From positions 1-34,350 of the forward strand of contig JAHJSH010000033.1 of the NCBI GenBank assembly GCA_018830525.1: DNA of 34,350 bases, in the 5' to 3' direction. The DNA is from Nanobdellota archaeon (GTDB lineage: Archaea; Nanobdellota; Nanobdellia; Pacearchaeales; GW2011-AR1). Made by a program: the position numbers and the translations under genes. Each line of letters begins with the position of its first letter. Position 1 is the stretch's first letter. Below are positions 27,062-34,350 of the stretch, piece after piece. The notes beneath the pieces are model-generated. The model saw only the letters and a program-made list of their open reading frames with translations, did no database searches and had not been told where the DNA came from.

Positions 27062-27487
27062 ATGGCAGAAATTATTGATATGCAGTTGATGAGATATATT
27101 AATTTGTTCTCTCAAACAACCAGGGTTCAGACAACGAAGTGTTTTGTTTATAATAATCAGATAGTTTTTGCAGTTCCTAAGGCTAAAGTTTCTGAAGCGA
27201 TTGGTCGGGGGGCAGATAATGTTAAGAAGTTAAATGGAATTTTGAGAAGGAAAATTAAAGTTGTTGCCATGCCTGCTCTTGATAGTCGTGAAGGAATTGG
27301 AAAGTTTGTCGAGGCTGTTGTGAACCCAATTGAGTTTAATAAAGTTGAAGTAAAAGAAAATTCGGTTACAATTAGTGCGGGTCGGCAGAGTAAGGCTGCG
27401 CTTATTGGAAGAAATAGGACCCGAGAAAAAGAATTAGCTGATGTTCTGAAGAACTTTTTTCATATTACTAAATTGCGGATTGCGTAA
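27062..27487 (+). CDS. nusA: Archaeal NusA-like transcription factor (ORF open from 27002)
   Basis: KH motif VSEAIGRGADNVKKLNGILRRKIKVV; between L30e and S12. Confidence 0.88.
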   Translation: MAEIIDMQLMRYINLFSQTTRVQTTKCFVYNNQIVFAVPKAKVSEAIGRGADNVKKLNGILRRKIKVVAMPALDSREGIGKFVEAVVNPIEFNKVEVKENSVTISAGRQSKAALIGRNRTREKELADVLKNFFHITKLRIA

Positions 27488-27525
27488 AGATTTATAAACC
27501 GATTTTTCGCCTAGATTATATTATA

Positions 27526-27621
27526 ATGATACATAAAACCATGGAAAAAATAAATACAAGATTATGCAATGACAAGTCCTTGCATATCAAAAAATCGGAG
27601 GATTTTTGCTTATGGGATTAA
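27526..27621 (+). promoter_or_regulatory. Upstream ORF/structured leader, copy D: MIHKTMEKINTRLCNDKSLHIKKSEDFCLWD*, overlaps rpsL start
   Basis: 31-codon ORF overlapping rpsL ATG at 27612. Hairpin TATGCAA...TTGCATA at 27563-27586. AAAAATC-GGAG-GATTTTT at the ribosome-binding site. Confidence 0.75.
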
Positions 27622-28034
27622 TGAGTGGAAGAAAATTGAAGAAAGATCGAATGAAGTTTAGAGATAACAAGTTGCCTGATAAGAAAAAGCGACTGGGAAT
27701 TAGTTTGAAGTTTGACCCGATTGGGCGAGCTGCACAGGCTAAAGGAATTGTTACAAAGAAAATTCAGAAGGAAGCTAAACAACCTAACTCGGCTATGAGG
27801 AAATGTTGCAGGGTTCAGTTGGTTAAGAATGGTAAAGAAGTTACCGCCTTCATCCCCGGAAACTTGGCACAGAAATTTGTTGATGAGCATGATGAGGTTA
27901 TTATTGAAAGAATTGGTGGAAAGCAGGGACGAACAAAGGGAGATTTATCTGGTGTTCGATTTCAGGTTATTAAAGTAAATGATCAGCCGTTAGCGAGACT
28001 TTGGTCTGGAAAGATTGAGAAGGGAAGACGATAA
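27612..28034 (+). CDS. rpsL: Ribosomal protein uS12
   Basis: KQPNSAMRKCCRVQLVKNGKEVTAFIPG ... GRTKGDLSGVRFQVIKVN. Confidence 0.96.
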   Translation: MGLMSGRKLKKDRMKFRDNKLPDKKKRLGISLKFDPIGRAAQAKGIVTKKIQKEAKQPNSAMRKCCRVQLVKNGKEVTAFIPGNLAQKFVDEHDEVIIERIGGKQGRTKGDLSGVRFQVIKVNDQPLARLWSGKIEKGRR

Positions 28035-28174
28035 TGGTAGAAAAAAATCTAGGTTATGATTGGTATATATGGGTGGATGAGAAGTCCGGAGAGATATCTC
28101 CAAATCCTTATAAATCTAAGTTTGAAAGTAAGACTTATGAACTGTCTGAAGATTTAATGGAGGTATCTTGGTAA
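28034..28174 (+). CDS. Small hypothetical protein (46 aa) between uS12 and uS7
   Basis: MVEKNLGYDWYIWVDEKSGEISPNPYKSKFESKTYELSEDLMEVSW*. Starts on the last base of the rpsL stop and ends 2 bp before rpsG. Confidence 0.6.
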   Translation: MVEKNLGYDWYIWVDEKSGEISPNPYKSKFESKTYELSEDLMEVSW

Positions 28175-28175
28175 A

Positions 28176-28772
28176 ATGGTACAGATGAAAATTTTTGGAT
28201 TATATGATGCTTCGGAGGTTCGAGTTGAAGACCCTGGTTTGAAGAAAGTTATTAATTTGAATGCGAAGTTGATGTTGAAATCCCATGGAAGAATTAAGTA
28301 TGATCCGACTCGGGCGAAGGTTAATGTTGTTGAGAGATTGATTAATTTGTTGCAGGTTCCGGGAAGCCGGGGGAAGAAGCATAGAATTATTACTGGTTGG
28401 ATTACTGGGAAACAGACGAAGTGTGCGGGTATTGTTATTGATGCGTTCAAGATTATCGAAGAGAAAACTGGGGAAAATCCGTTGAAGGTTTTGGTTAAAG
28501 CAATTGAGAACGCGGCCCCTCGAGATGAGGTAACTTCTATTGAATATGGGGGGGCGAAATATCCTCAGGCTGTTGATGTTTCTCCGAGGCGAAGATTGAA
28601 TTTAGTTTTGAGGTATATTATTAATGGATCTTATGACAAGGCTTTCAACAAGAAAGCTACAATTGTAGAGTCTTTGGCTAGGGAAATAATGTTGGCGGCC
28701 GATAATTCTAGCGAGTCTTATGCAATTTCTAAAAAAAATGATGCTGAGAAGCAAGCTGATGCTGCGAGATAA
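28176..28772 (+). CDS. rpsG: Ribosomal protein uS7
   Basis: ENAAPRDEVTSIEYGGAKYPQAVDVSPRRRLNLVLRYI. Confidence 0.95.
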   Translation: MVQMKIFGLYDASEVRVEDPGLKKVINLNAKLMLKSHGRIKYDPTRAKVNVVERLINLLQVPGSRGKKHRIITGWITGKQTKCAGIVIDAFKIIEEKTGENPLKVLVKAIENAAPRDEVTSIEYGGAKYPQAVDVSPRRRLNLVLRYIINGSYDKAFNKKATIVESLAREIMLAADNSSESYAISKKNDAEKQADAAR

Positions 28773-28822
28773 TTATTTTTGAGTATAATCATTTTTATAA
28801 AGTCTTTTTTGGTGAGTTTTTT

Positions 28823-29116
28823 ATGATAAAAGTTTCAATTGGTGAGGGAATTTCCTTAGATAATTTGGGTGGTGCGGTTTTGTCTCGGGATGGCAGAGAT
28901 TATGTTTTTGTTCAACTCGGAACTTCTAATCTTCATCCAATCTATTGTCCGTTTAATGGTGCTGAATGTGATTCTAAGGGAATTGTGGAATGTCTAGGTA
29001 ATATGGATGAAGACTTGGATAAGAAGAGTATTGGTCCAAGATATGATTTCTGTAAACCTTATCAAATACTTATTCCCGAATTTAGAAGAATTGCAATAGA
29101 ATCTCAGCGTTCCTGA
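28823..29116 (+). CDS. Hypothetical protein (97 aa, Cys-containing)
   Basis: ORF with TTTATAA 29 nt upstream of the ATG. No family recognised. Confidence 0.7.
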   Translation: MIKVSIGEGISLDNLGGAVLSRDGRDYVFVQLGTSNLHPIYCPFNGAECDSKGIVECLGNMDEDLDKKSIGPRYDFCKPYQILIPEFRRIAIESQRS

Positions 29117-29193
29117 AATATTTGTTTTTCTCGTCGATAAATTTCTTTTTTGTAACGCAAATATTTATAAACCAATTTTTCAATCAATTATCT

Positions 29194-31365
29194 ATGGCAG
29201 TAGATATGACTATAAGAGTTAAAGAACTTCAGAAAGAACCTAAACATATTCGTAACATCGCAATTTGTGCGCATATCGACCACGGCAAAACAACTTTTTC
29301 AGATAATCTGTTAGCTGGTGCGGGGATGTTGTCTCAGGAACTTGCAGGAAAAAAATGTGCCTTGGATTTTCATGAGGATGAGGCGGAGAGGGGAATTACA
29401 ATTGATTCGGCTTCGGTTTCGATGGTTCATAAAGTTGAGGGGCAAGATTATTTAGTTAACTTGATTGATACTCCAGGTCATGTGGATTTCGGAGGAGATG
29501 TTACTCGAGCTATGAGGGCTGTTGATGGGGCTATTGTTTTGACTTGTGCAAGTGAAGGAATTATGCCTCAGACTGAAACCGTTCTCCGACAGGCTTTGAA
29601 GGAGAGGGTTAGACCAATTCTTTTTATCAATAAAGTTGACCGATTAATCAGGGAAGTTAAGTTGACTCCTAAAGAAATGCAGGAAAGATTTATTGCTATT
29701 ATTAACTCGGTGAATAAGTTAATTGAAGAAATTGCTGAGCCAGAATATAAACAGAAGTTCCAGGTTAATGTTGCAGATGGTTCAGTTGCGTTTGGTTCCG
29801 CCTTTCATAATTGGGCTTTGAGTATTCCTTATATGCAGAAAAAGGGAATTAGTTTTAAGGAGATTATTGATGCTTACGAGGCTGGGGGGGAAGAGTATAA
29901 GTCTTTGGCTAAGAAAGCTCCGATTCATGAAGTTATTTTGAGTATGGTAGTTAATAATCTTCCAGACCCTGTGACTGCACAGGCATATAGAATTCCGAAG
30001 ATTTGGCATGGAGATTTAGAAAGTCAGGCTGGAAAAGATTTGCGAGCTTGTAATATTGATGGGGAAGTTGCGTTTGTTCCGATTAAAATTGTTGTTGATA
30101 AAAATGCTGGAGAAGTTGCGGCTGGGCGATTATTTGGTGGAAGGATTAAGAAAGGGGATGAATTATATTTAAATATTGCTGGGAAAAAGGTTAGGGCTCA
30201 GCAAGTTTCTATTTACAAAGGTGCTTCTCGAGTTCAGCTTGATGAGGTTGTGGCGGGTAATATTGTTGGAATTGTTGGGCTTGGAGATGTTGTCGTTGGT
30301 GAAACCGTTTCTAGAAATCCGATTGAACCATTCGAGGCGATTAGCCATTTGTTTGAACCAGTCGTTACAAAATCTATAGCGGCTAAAAAGACTGCAGATT
30401 TACCGAAGCTTATTGAAATTTTGAGACAAGTTGGAAAGGAAGATCCTTCTTTGAGAATTGAAATTAATGAAGAGACGGGGGAATCTTTAATGTCGGGTAT
30501 GGGGGAATTGCATTTAGAAATTATTGAAAATAGAATTAAGTCGGAAAAAGGGCTTGAGATAGAAATGGGCCCTCCAATCATTGTTTTTAGGGAGGCTGTT
30601 GCTAAGGTTAGTGATGTTGCTGAAGGACGATCTCCGAATAAGCATAATAGTTTTTTCTTGACGGTTGAGCCTTTGGAAGATGCAATTGTTGAAGCTATCG
30701 CCTCAGGTAATTTGCCTAGGGGAAGAATTAAGAAGAAAGATAAGGCTCTTGATGAGACTCTTGTTGGATTAGGAATTTCTCGGGAAGAAGCTCAGCAGTA
30801 CAGAGATATTTTTAATGGAAATGTTTTCTTGGATAAGACTAAAGGTGAAGTTCACATTGGTGAAGTTATCGAATTAGTTTTGGATTCTTTTGAGGAAGTT
30901 ATGAAGGCGGGTCCTTTGGCTCGGGAGCCGACTTTGAAGTTGAAGGTTTCTTTGGTTGATTTGAAGTTGCATGAGGATGCGATTCATCGGGGTCCTGCAC
31001 AGGTATACCCTGCAATTCGGTCAGGTCTTCGAGAGGCTTTTGCTAAGGCATCCCCCACAATTTACGAGCCGGTTCAGGTTCATCAGATTGAAGTGCCTAC
31101 ATCTTTTATGGGTGCGGTGACTTCATTGGTTTCTACTAAAAGGGGAAATTTAGTCGATGTTTCTCAAGATGAGACTGGCGTTACTATTCGGGCAGAGATT
31201 CCAGTTCAGGAGATGATTGGTTGGACGAATGATTTGCGATCGGCTACGGAGGGAAGAGGAGTGAGTTCTTTAGTTAGTCAGACTTTTAAGAAATTACCTA
31301 ATGATATGCAGGCTAAGATTATTGCACAGATAAGGTCACGGAAGGGTTTAGCTGAAAACCAATAA
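29194..31365 (+). CDS. fusA: Elongation factor 2 (ORF open from 29122)
   Basis: NIAICAHIDHGKTT, LIDTPGHVDFGGDV, and HEDAIHRGPAQVYPA containing the presumptive diphthamide His. Confidence 0.97.
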   Translation: MAVDMTIRVKELQKEPKHIRNIAICAHIDHGKTTFSDNLLAGAGMLSQELAGKKCALDFHEDEAERGITIDSASVSMVHKVEGQDYLVNLIDTPGHVDFGGDVTRAMRAVDGAIVLTCASEGIMPQTETVLRQALKERVRPILFINKVDRLIREVKLTPKEMQERFIAIINSVNKLIEEIAEPEYKQKFQVNVADGSVAFGSAFHNWALSIPYMQKKGISFKEIIDAYEAGGEEYKSLAKKAPIHEVILSMVVNNLPDPVTAQAYRIPKIWHGDLESQAGKDLRACNIDGEVAFVPIKIVVDKNAGEVAAGRLFGGRIKKGDELYLNIAGKKVRAQQVSIYKGASRVQLDEVVAGNIVGIVGLGDVVVGETVSRNPIEPFEAISHLFEPVVTKSIAAKKTADLPKLIEILRQVGKEDPSLRIEINEETGESLMSGMGELHLEIIENRIKSEKGLEIEMGPPIIVFREAVAKVSDVAEGRSPNKHNSFFLTVEPLEDAIVEAIASGNLPRGRIKKKDKALDETLVGLGISREEAQQYRDIFNGNVFLDKTKGEVHIGEVIELVLDSFEEVMKAGPLAREPTLKLKVSLVDLKLHEDAIHRGPAQVYPAIRSGLREAFAKASPTIYEPVQVHQIEVPTSFMGAVTSLVSTKRGNLVDVSQDETGVTIRAEIPVQEMIGWTNDLRSATEGRGVSSLVSQTFKKLPNDMQAKIIAQIRSRKGLAENQ

Positions 31366-31419
31366 TTTTTGGGAAGGTTTTATCGATAAATATTTAAATG
31401 AGCTTTAATCAATATTATT

Positions 31420-31659
31420 ATGGTTAATGGGGAATGTATAGTTACTTTTGATGATTCTGTTTGTATGGAAGTTCTGGATGTTTTTGGCAAGTCTGTTGAT
31501 TCTGAAGGATTTATTGTTGAGAAGGAAAATATGGCTCAAAAGGTACTTAGTGAAGATGGTCAAGAGGTGAATATTAAAGAGTTTGGAGGAATAAAGAAAG
31601 GCTCTGAAGTGTTCATTAAAAACGATCTTGTTTCTCTGATGAGACTTTCTAAGGAATAG
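31420..31659 (+). CDS. Hypothetical protein (79 aa)
   Basis: ORF with an AT-rich promoter box 27 nt upstream; closely followed by the next ORF. No family recognised. Confidence 0.6.
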   Translation: MVNGECIVTFDDSVCMEVLDVFGKSVDSEGFIVEKENMAQKVLSEDGQEVNIKEFGGIKKGSEVFIKNDLVSLMRLSKE

Positions 31660-31661
31660 AA

Positions 31662-32441
31662 ATGGCTTGGTTGGATAAACTTAAGGCTTTGTTCAATTTT
31701 GAGCTTAATGCTCCTTTGATAAATATAACTAAGAATTCTGGTAATTCTAATTTAGGTAAGGAATATGTGAATAGCGGGGAGAAGATTGATATTCTCTTTG
31801 ATAACCTTTCTAAGGAAAAACAAGAAAAATTAAAGTTAATCTTAAAGGAAAAAGTTGAGGAAGGGAGTAAACTTCTTGAGGAAAAATCTTTTGGATTGCT
31901 GAGAGAGTTAATTAATTTCCAAAGAACTAAGGGAGAAGATAAAAAAGTCTTAGATTTCTTTCAGAATCTTATCCCTAAGGAAGATTTTGAAGCTCTTGAG
32001 TCTTCCCTTTATCTTAGGAGAAGGTTTCAAGAAAAAAGGGATGTTAGTAAACTTAAGGAAGATATAAGAACGCGATTTGGTGATCGTGGAAAAAATATTT
32101 CAAATCTTTGTACTGCCGGATATTTTGAGAATTTTCTTATGCCTTTGTTTAACTCTTCAAAAGAAGGTTTTGACAATATTTATAATGTTGTTGTCTCTAG
32201 GTCTCCAATGGCAATATTTGTTCATAGTGCTATGGGGGAGGATCAAATAACTCGGGATATAAAGACTGGATTAGAAGTGTCTAAAAAATATGGGATAAAA
32301 TTTTTGCACATACATGGGATTGGTGATCAAAATATCCGAACAATAAAGCGATGTATTTATGAAAATAAGGAATTGTTTAATTACTATGATAAAGAGATAT
32401 TCGAGAATAATGGAATAATAATTGTAGAGCTAATTCTTTAA
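31662..32441 (+). CDS. Hypothetical protein (259 aa)
   Basis: Long ORF 2 bp after the preceding gene; charged helical N-terminus. No family recognised. Confidence 0.7.
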   Translation: MAWLDKLKALFNFELNAPLINITKNSGNSNLGKEYVNSGEKIDILFDNLSKEKQEKLKLILKEKVEEGSKLLEEKSFGLLRELINFQRTKGEDKKVLDFFQNLIPKEDFEALESSLYLRRRFQEKRDVSKLKEDIRTRFGDRGKNISNLCTAGYFENFLMPLFNSSKEGFDNIYNVVVSRSPMAIFVHSAMGEDQITRDIKTGLEVSKKYGIKFLHIHGIGDQNIRTIKRCIYENKELFNYYDKEIFENNGIIIVELIL

Positions 32442-32452
32442 ATAATTAATTC

Positions 32453-32520
32453 TCCAAACAACAACCTTTAAAATATAATATATTTTCTAAATTTCCGAAC
32501 AACAACCTTTAAAAACCGAC
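32453..32520 (+). promoter_or_regulatory. Duplicated BRE/TATA-like promoter element (AACAACAACCTTTAAAA twice)
   Basis: The same 17-mer occurs at about 32457 and 32498. The TTTAAAA of the second copy (32508) is 29 nt before uORF1 ATG. Confidence 0.65.
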
Positions 32521-32536
32521 TTTAATATCATATTTT

Positions 32537-32623
32537 ATGTCTTTGATACGTCAAAGATGTATTAGAGTACGATTAAAAATCGTATACTCAAAATTTTTCC
32601 GAAGGGAAAAATTATTAAATTAA
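32537..32623 (+). promoter_or_regulatory. EF-1alpha leader: uORF1 MSLIRQRCIRVRLKIVYSKFFRREKLLN* containing three consecutive hairpins
   Basis: Hairpins CTTTGA-TACG-TCAAAG (32541-32556), GAGTACGAT...ATCGTATACTC (32565-32589) and AATTTTTCC-GAAG-GGAAAAATT (32592-32613). Confidence 0.65.
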
Positions 32624-32642
32624 CTAAATTAAAATATAGAAA

Positions 32643-32705
32643 ATGGCTAAAGAAACTTTCGAAAAGTATCATGAAGCCATTTATCTAGAAAACAAAAATG
32701 GCTAA
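32643..32705 (+). promoter_or_regulatory. EF-1alpha leader: uORF2 [20 protein letters not shown], overlaps the EF-1alpha start
   Basis: 20 codons. Stop TAA 32703-32705 overlaps EF-1alpha ATG (32698). First 13 bp ATGGCTAAAGAAA are identical to the EF-1alpha start. Confidence 0.6.
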
Positions 32706-33984
32706 AGAAAAACCTATAATGAATGTTGTCTTCGTTGGACACGTCGATCAGGGAAAGTCTACCTGTGTTGGTAGAATATTCTTTGACGGTGGAGCAGTTA
32801 CCGAACAGGAACTGAAAAAGTACAAGGAAGAAGCAGCAAAACATGGTAAAGCAGGATTTGAATTTGCTTACGTAATGGATAATCTGAAGGAAGAGCGAGA
32901 GAGAGGAGTTACTATTAACTTGTCTTATAAGAAGCTTATGACTCAGAATTATGAAGTTACAATTATTGATGCTCCAGGTCACAAGGATTTTGTTAAAAAC
33001 ATGATCACTGGTGCTTCTCAAGCAGATGCGGCTTTCTTAGTTGTTGGATGTGAAGACGGTGTACAACCTCAGACAAAAGAGCACGTTTGGTTACTTCGAA
33101 CTATGGGTGTGAAAGCACTTGCAGTTCTTATTAACAAGATGGATGTTGTTAAATATTCTGAAGAGAAGTATAATAAAGCTGTCGAAGATGTTAAGGTTGT
33201 TATTAAGCAAGCAGGATATAAACCTGATGAAACTGCGTTTATTCCGGGTTCTGCTTATGTTGGCGACAACATTGCAAAGAAATCCGACAAGATGGCCTGG
33301 TACAAAGGACCAACTGTTCTTGAACAGATTGATAAGTTCCCTACACCAGAAAAACCAATTGGTTTACCATTGCGAATGCCTATCCAGGATGTCTACGAGA
33401 TTACTGGAATTGGTACTGTACCTGTAGGAAAGATTGAAACTGGTATTATGAAAGTTGGCCAAAAGGTCATAGTATTACCAGGTCGATCAGGGACTGGAAT
33501 CACTGGTGAAGTTCGATCTATCGAAGCTCACCACGAGCAGTTAAAAGAAGCTGAAGCTGGAGACAATGTCGGTATCAACATCCGAGGTGTTGGTAAGAAG
33601 GATATGGCTCGAGGGGACGTTATCTGTGATGCTGCTCATCCGGCGGTTATTGTTGAAGAGTTTGAAGCGCAAATTGCGGTTATCAATCATCCAACAGTTA
33701 TTGCTAAAGGATACACTCCAGTTTTCCATGTTCACACAGCTCAAGTTCCATGTCAATTCGTGGAAATTAAAGCTAAGTTGGACCCTGCAAGCGGACAAGT
33801 TACCCAAGAAAACCCAGACTTTATTAAGAATGGGGATGTTGCTATTGTAAGAATCAAGCCTATCGGAAATCTAGTTTTGGAATCTGCAGATAAGAATCCA
33901 AACATGGCGAGATTCGCTATCCGAGACGCTGGTGTTACAGTTGCAGCAGGTGTTTGTAAATCTCTTGTTGCGAAAAAACTTTAA
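32698..33984 (+). CDS. tuf: Elongation factor 1-alpha
   Basis: [42 protein letters not shown]. Confidence 0.97.
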   Translation: MAKEKPIMNVVFVGHVDQGKSTCVGRIFFDGGAVTEQELKKYKEEAAKHGKAGFEFAYVMDNLKEERERGVTINLSYKKLMTQNYEVTIIDAPGHKDFVKNMITGASQADAAFLVVGCEDGVQPQTKEHVWLLRTMGVKALAVLINKMDVVKYSEEKYNKAVEDVKVVIKQAGYKPDETAFIPGSAYVGDNIAKKSDKMAWYKGPTVLEQIDKFPTPEKPIGLPLRMPIQDVYEITGIGTVPVGKIETGIMKVGQKVIVLPGRSGTGITGEVRSIEAHHEQLKEAEAGDNVGINIRGVGKKDMARGDVICDAAHPAVIVEEFEAQIAVINHPTVIAKGYTPVFHVHTAQVPCQFVEIKAKLDPASGQVTQENPDFIKNGDVAIVRIKPIGNLVLESADKNPNMARFAIRDAGVTVAAGVCKSLVAKKL

Positions 33985-34017
33985 GGTCTAATTGACCAAT
34001 TTATTTTTTTATTTTTG

Positions 34018-34082
34018 CCCTCCTAGAGGGTACCCCTAAAGGGGCATAATAAATTCCTTTTGGGGATTTCTCCCAAGGGTTA
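34018..34082 (+). other. Cluster of GC-rich hairpins downstream of EF-1alpha (3' UTR/terminator-like)
   Basis: CCCTC-CTA-GAGGG, CCCC-TAAA-GGGG, and imperfect CCTTTTGGGGA...TCCCAAGGG in series. Confidence 0.5.
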
Positions 34083-34226
34083 AACTATTTTTTATTGATG
34101 TGACTGGAGTATAATAATTCTTAAAAACCGTCTAACATGTTTTTAGTTATGGATATTAACTTAACCTCGCCACTTAAATTTTAGTTCCAACTATTTCCTT
34201 CCCTTGCTGTTCCTGACAGTTGGGGT

Positions 34227-34350
34227 TTACCAACGCAATTTTAGGGACTTATCTTCGTATCTTTCAATAAAAGTGCCCAAAATTGCTTCGATTTCAGGTA
34301 AAACATTAGACAAAATCTTGAATTTGAACAAACTCTTGTTATAAACCACA
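34227..34350 (-). CDS. Possible C-terminal part of a CDS entering from the right edge
   Basis: Open frame VVYNKSLFKFKILSNVLPEIEAILGTFIERYEDKSLKLRW* up to the window edge. Short, no family recognised. Confidence 0.25.
   Translation of the reverse strand, partial: VVYNKSLFKFKILSNVLPEIEAILGTFIERYEDKSLKLRW

Noticed and set aside
33119-33427. Plus-strand ORFs in alternate frames within EF-1alpha, rpoB, rpoA, EF-2 and TtcA-like genes
   Set aside because: Out-of-frame overlaps inside conserved genes with no independent start signals or recognisable motifs.

Overview
The window looks like a compact archaeal chromosome segment. DPANN-like (Woesearchaeota/Pacearchaeota) is my inference from gene content, not a search. 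Left to right it carries: a perfect 39-bp tandem repeat; endA (- strand); a free-standing LAGLIDADG endonuclease ORF running into a tRNA-Gln; a 36-aa eL41-like ORF; rfcS and rfcL; a Fic protein; a DsbA-like protein; and a TtcA/Ncs6-like enzyme. Next comes a dNTP-supply cluster: thyA-like, tmk, nrdR, anaerobic RNR nrdD with three inteins, a separate 39-aa glycyl-radical ORF, an RNR activase, NAD kinase, dut, and a kinase-dCMP deaminase fusion. The right part is tRNA-Lys followed by the information-processing operon: rpoH, rpoB, fused rpoA'/A'', L30e, nusA, S12, S7, EF-2 and EF-1alpha. The strongest unexplained signal is a family of short upstream ORFs (about 29-41 codons). They precede rfcL, nrdD, the kinase-dCMP deaminase and rpsL. 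They share a C-terminal '...DFCL' (DFFL in one copy) and end in a codon overlapping the downstream start codon (TTATG). In three of four copies the distance from uORF ATG to gene ATG is exactly 86 nt. Three of the four copies (nrdD, dCMP deaminase and rpsL) carry the same GCAA...UUGC hairpin, with a compensatory GAC/GUC to GGC/GCC change. The rfcL copy has an unrelated perfect hairpin at the same position. The other main candidates are a split class III RNR with the glycyl-radical motif on its own 39-aa peptide, and a three-hairpin/two-uORF leader in front of EF-1alpha.
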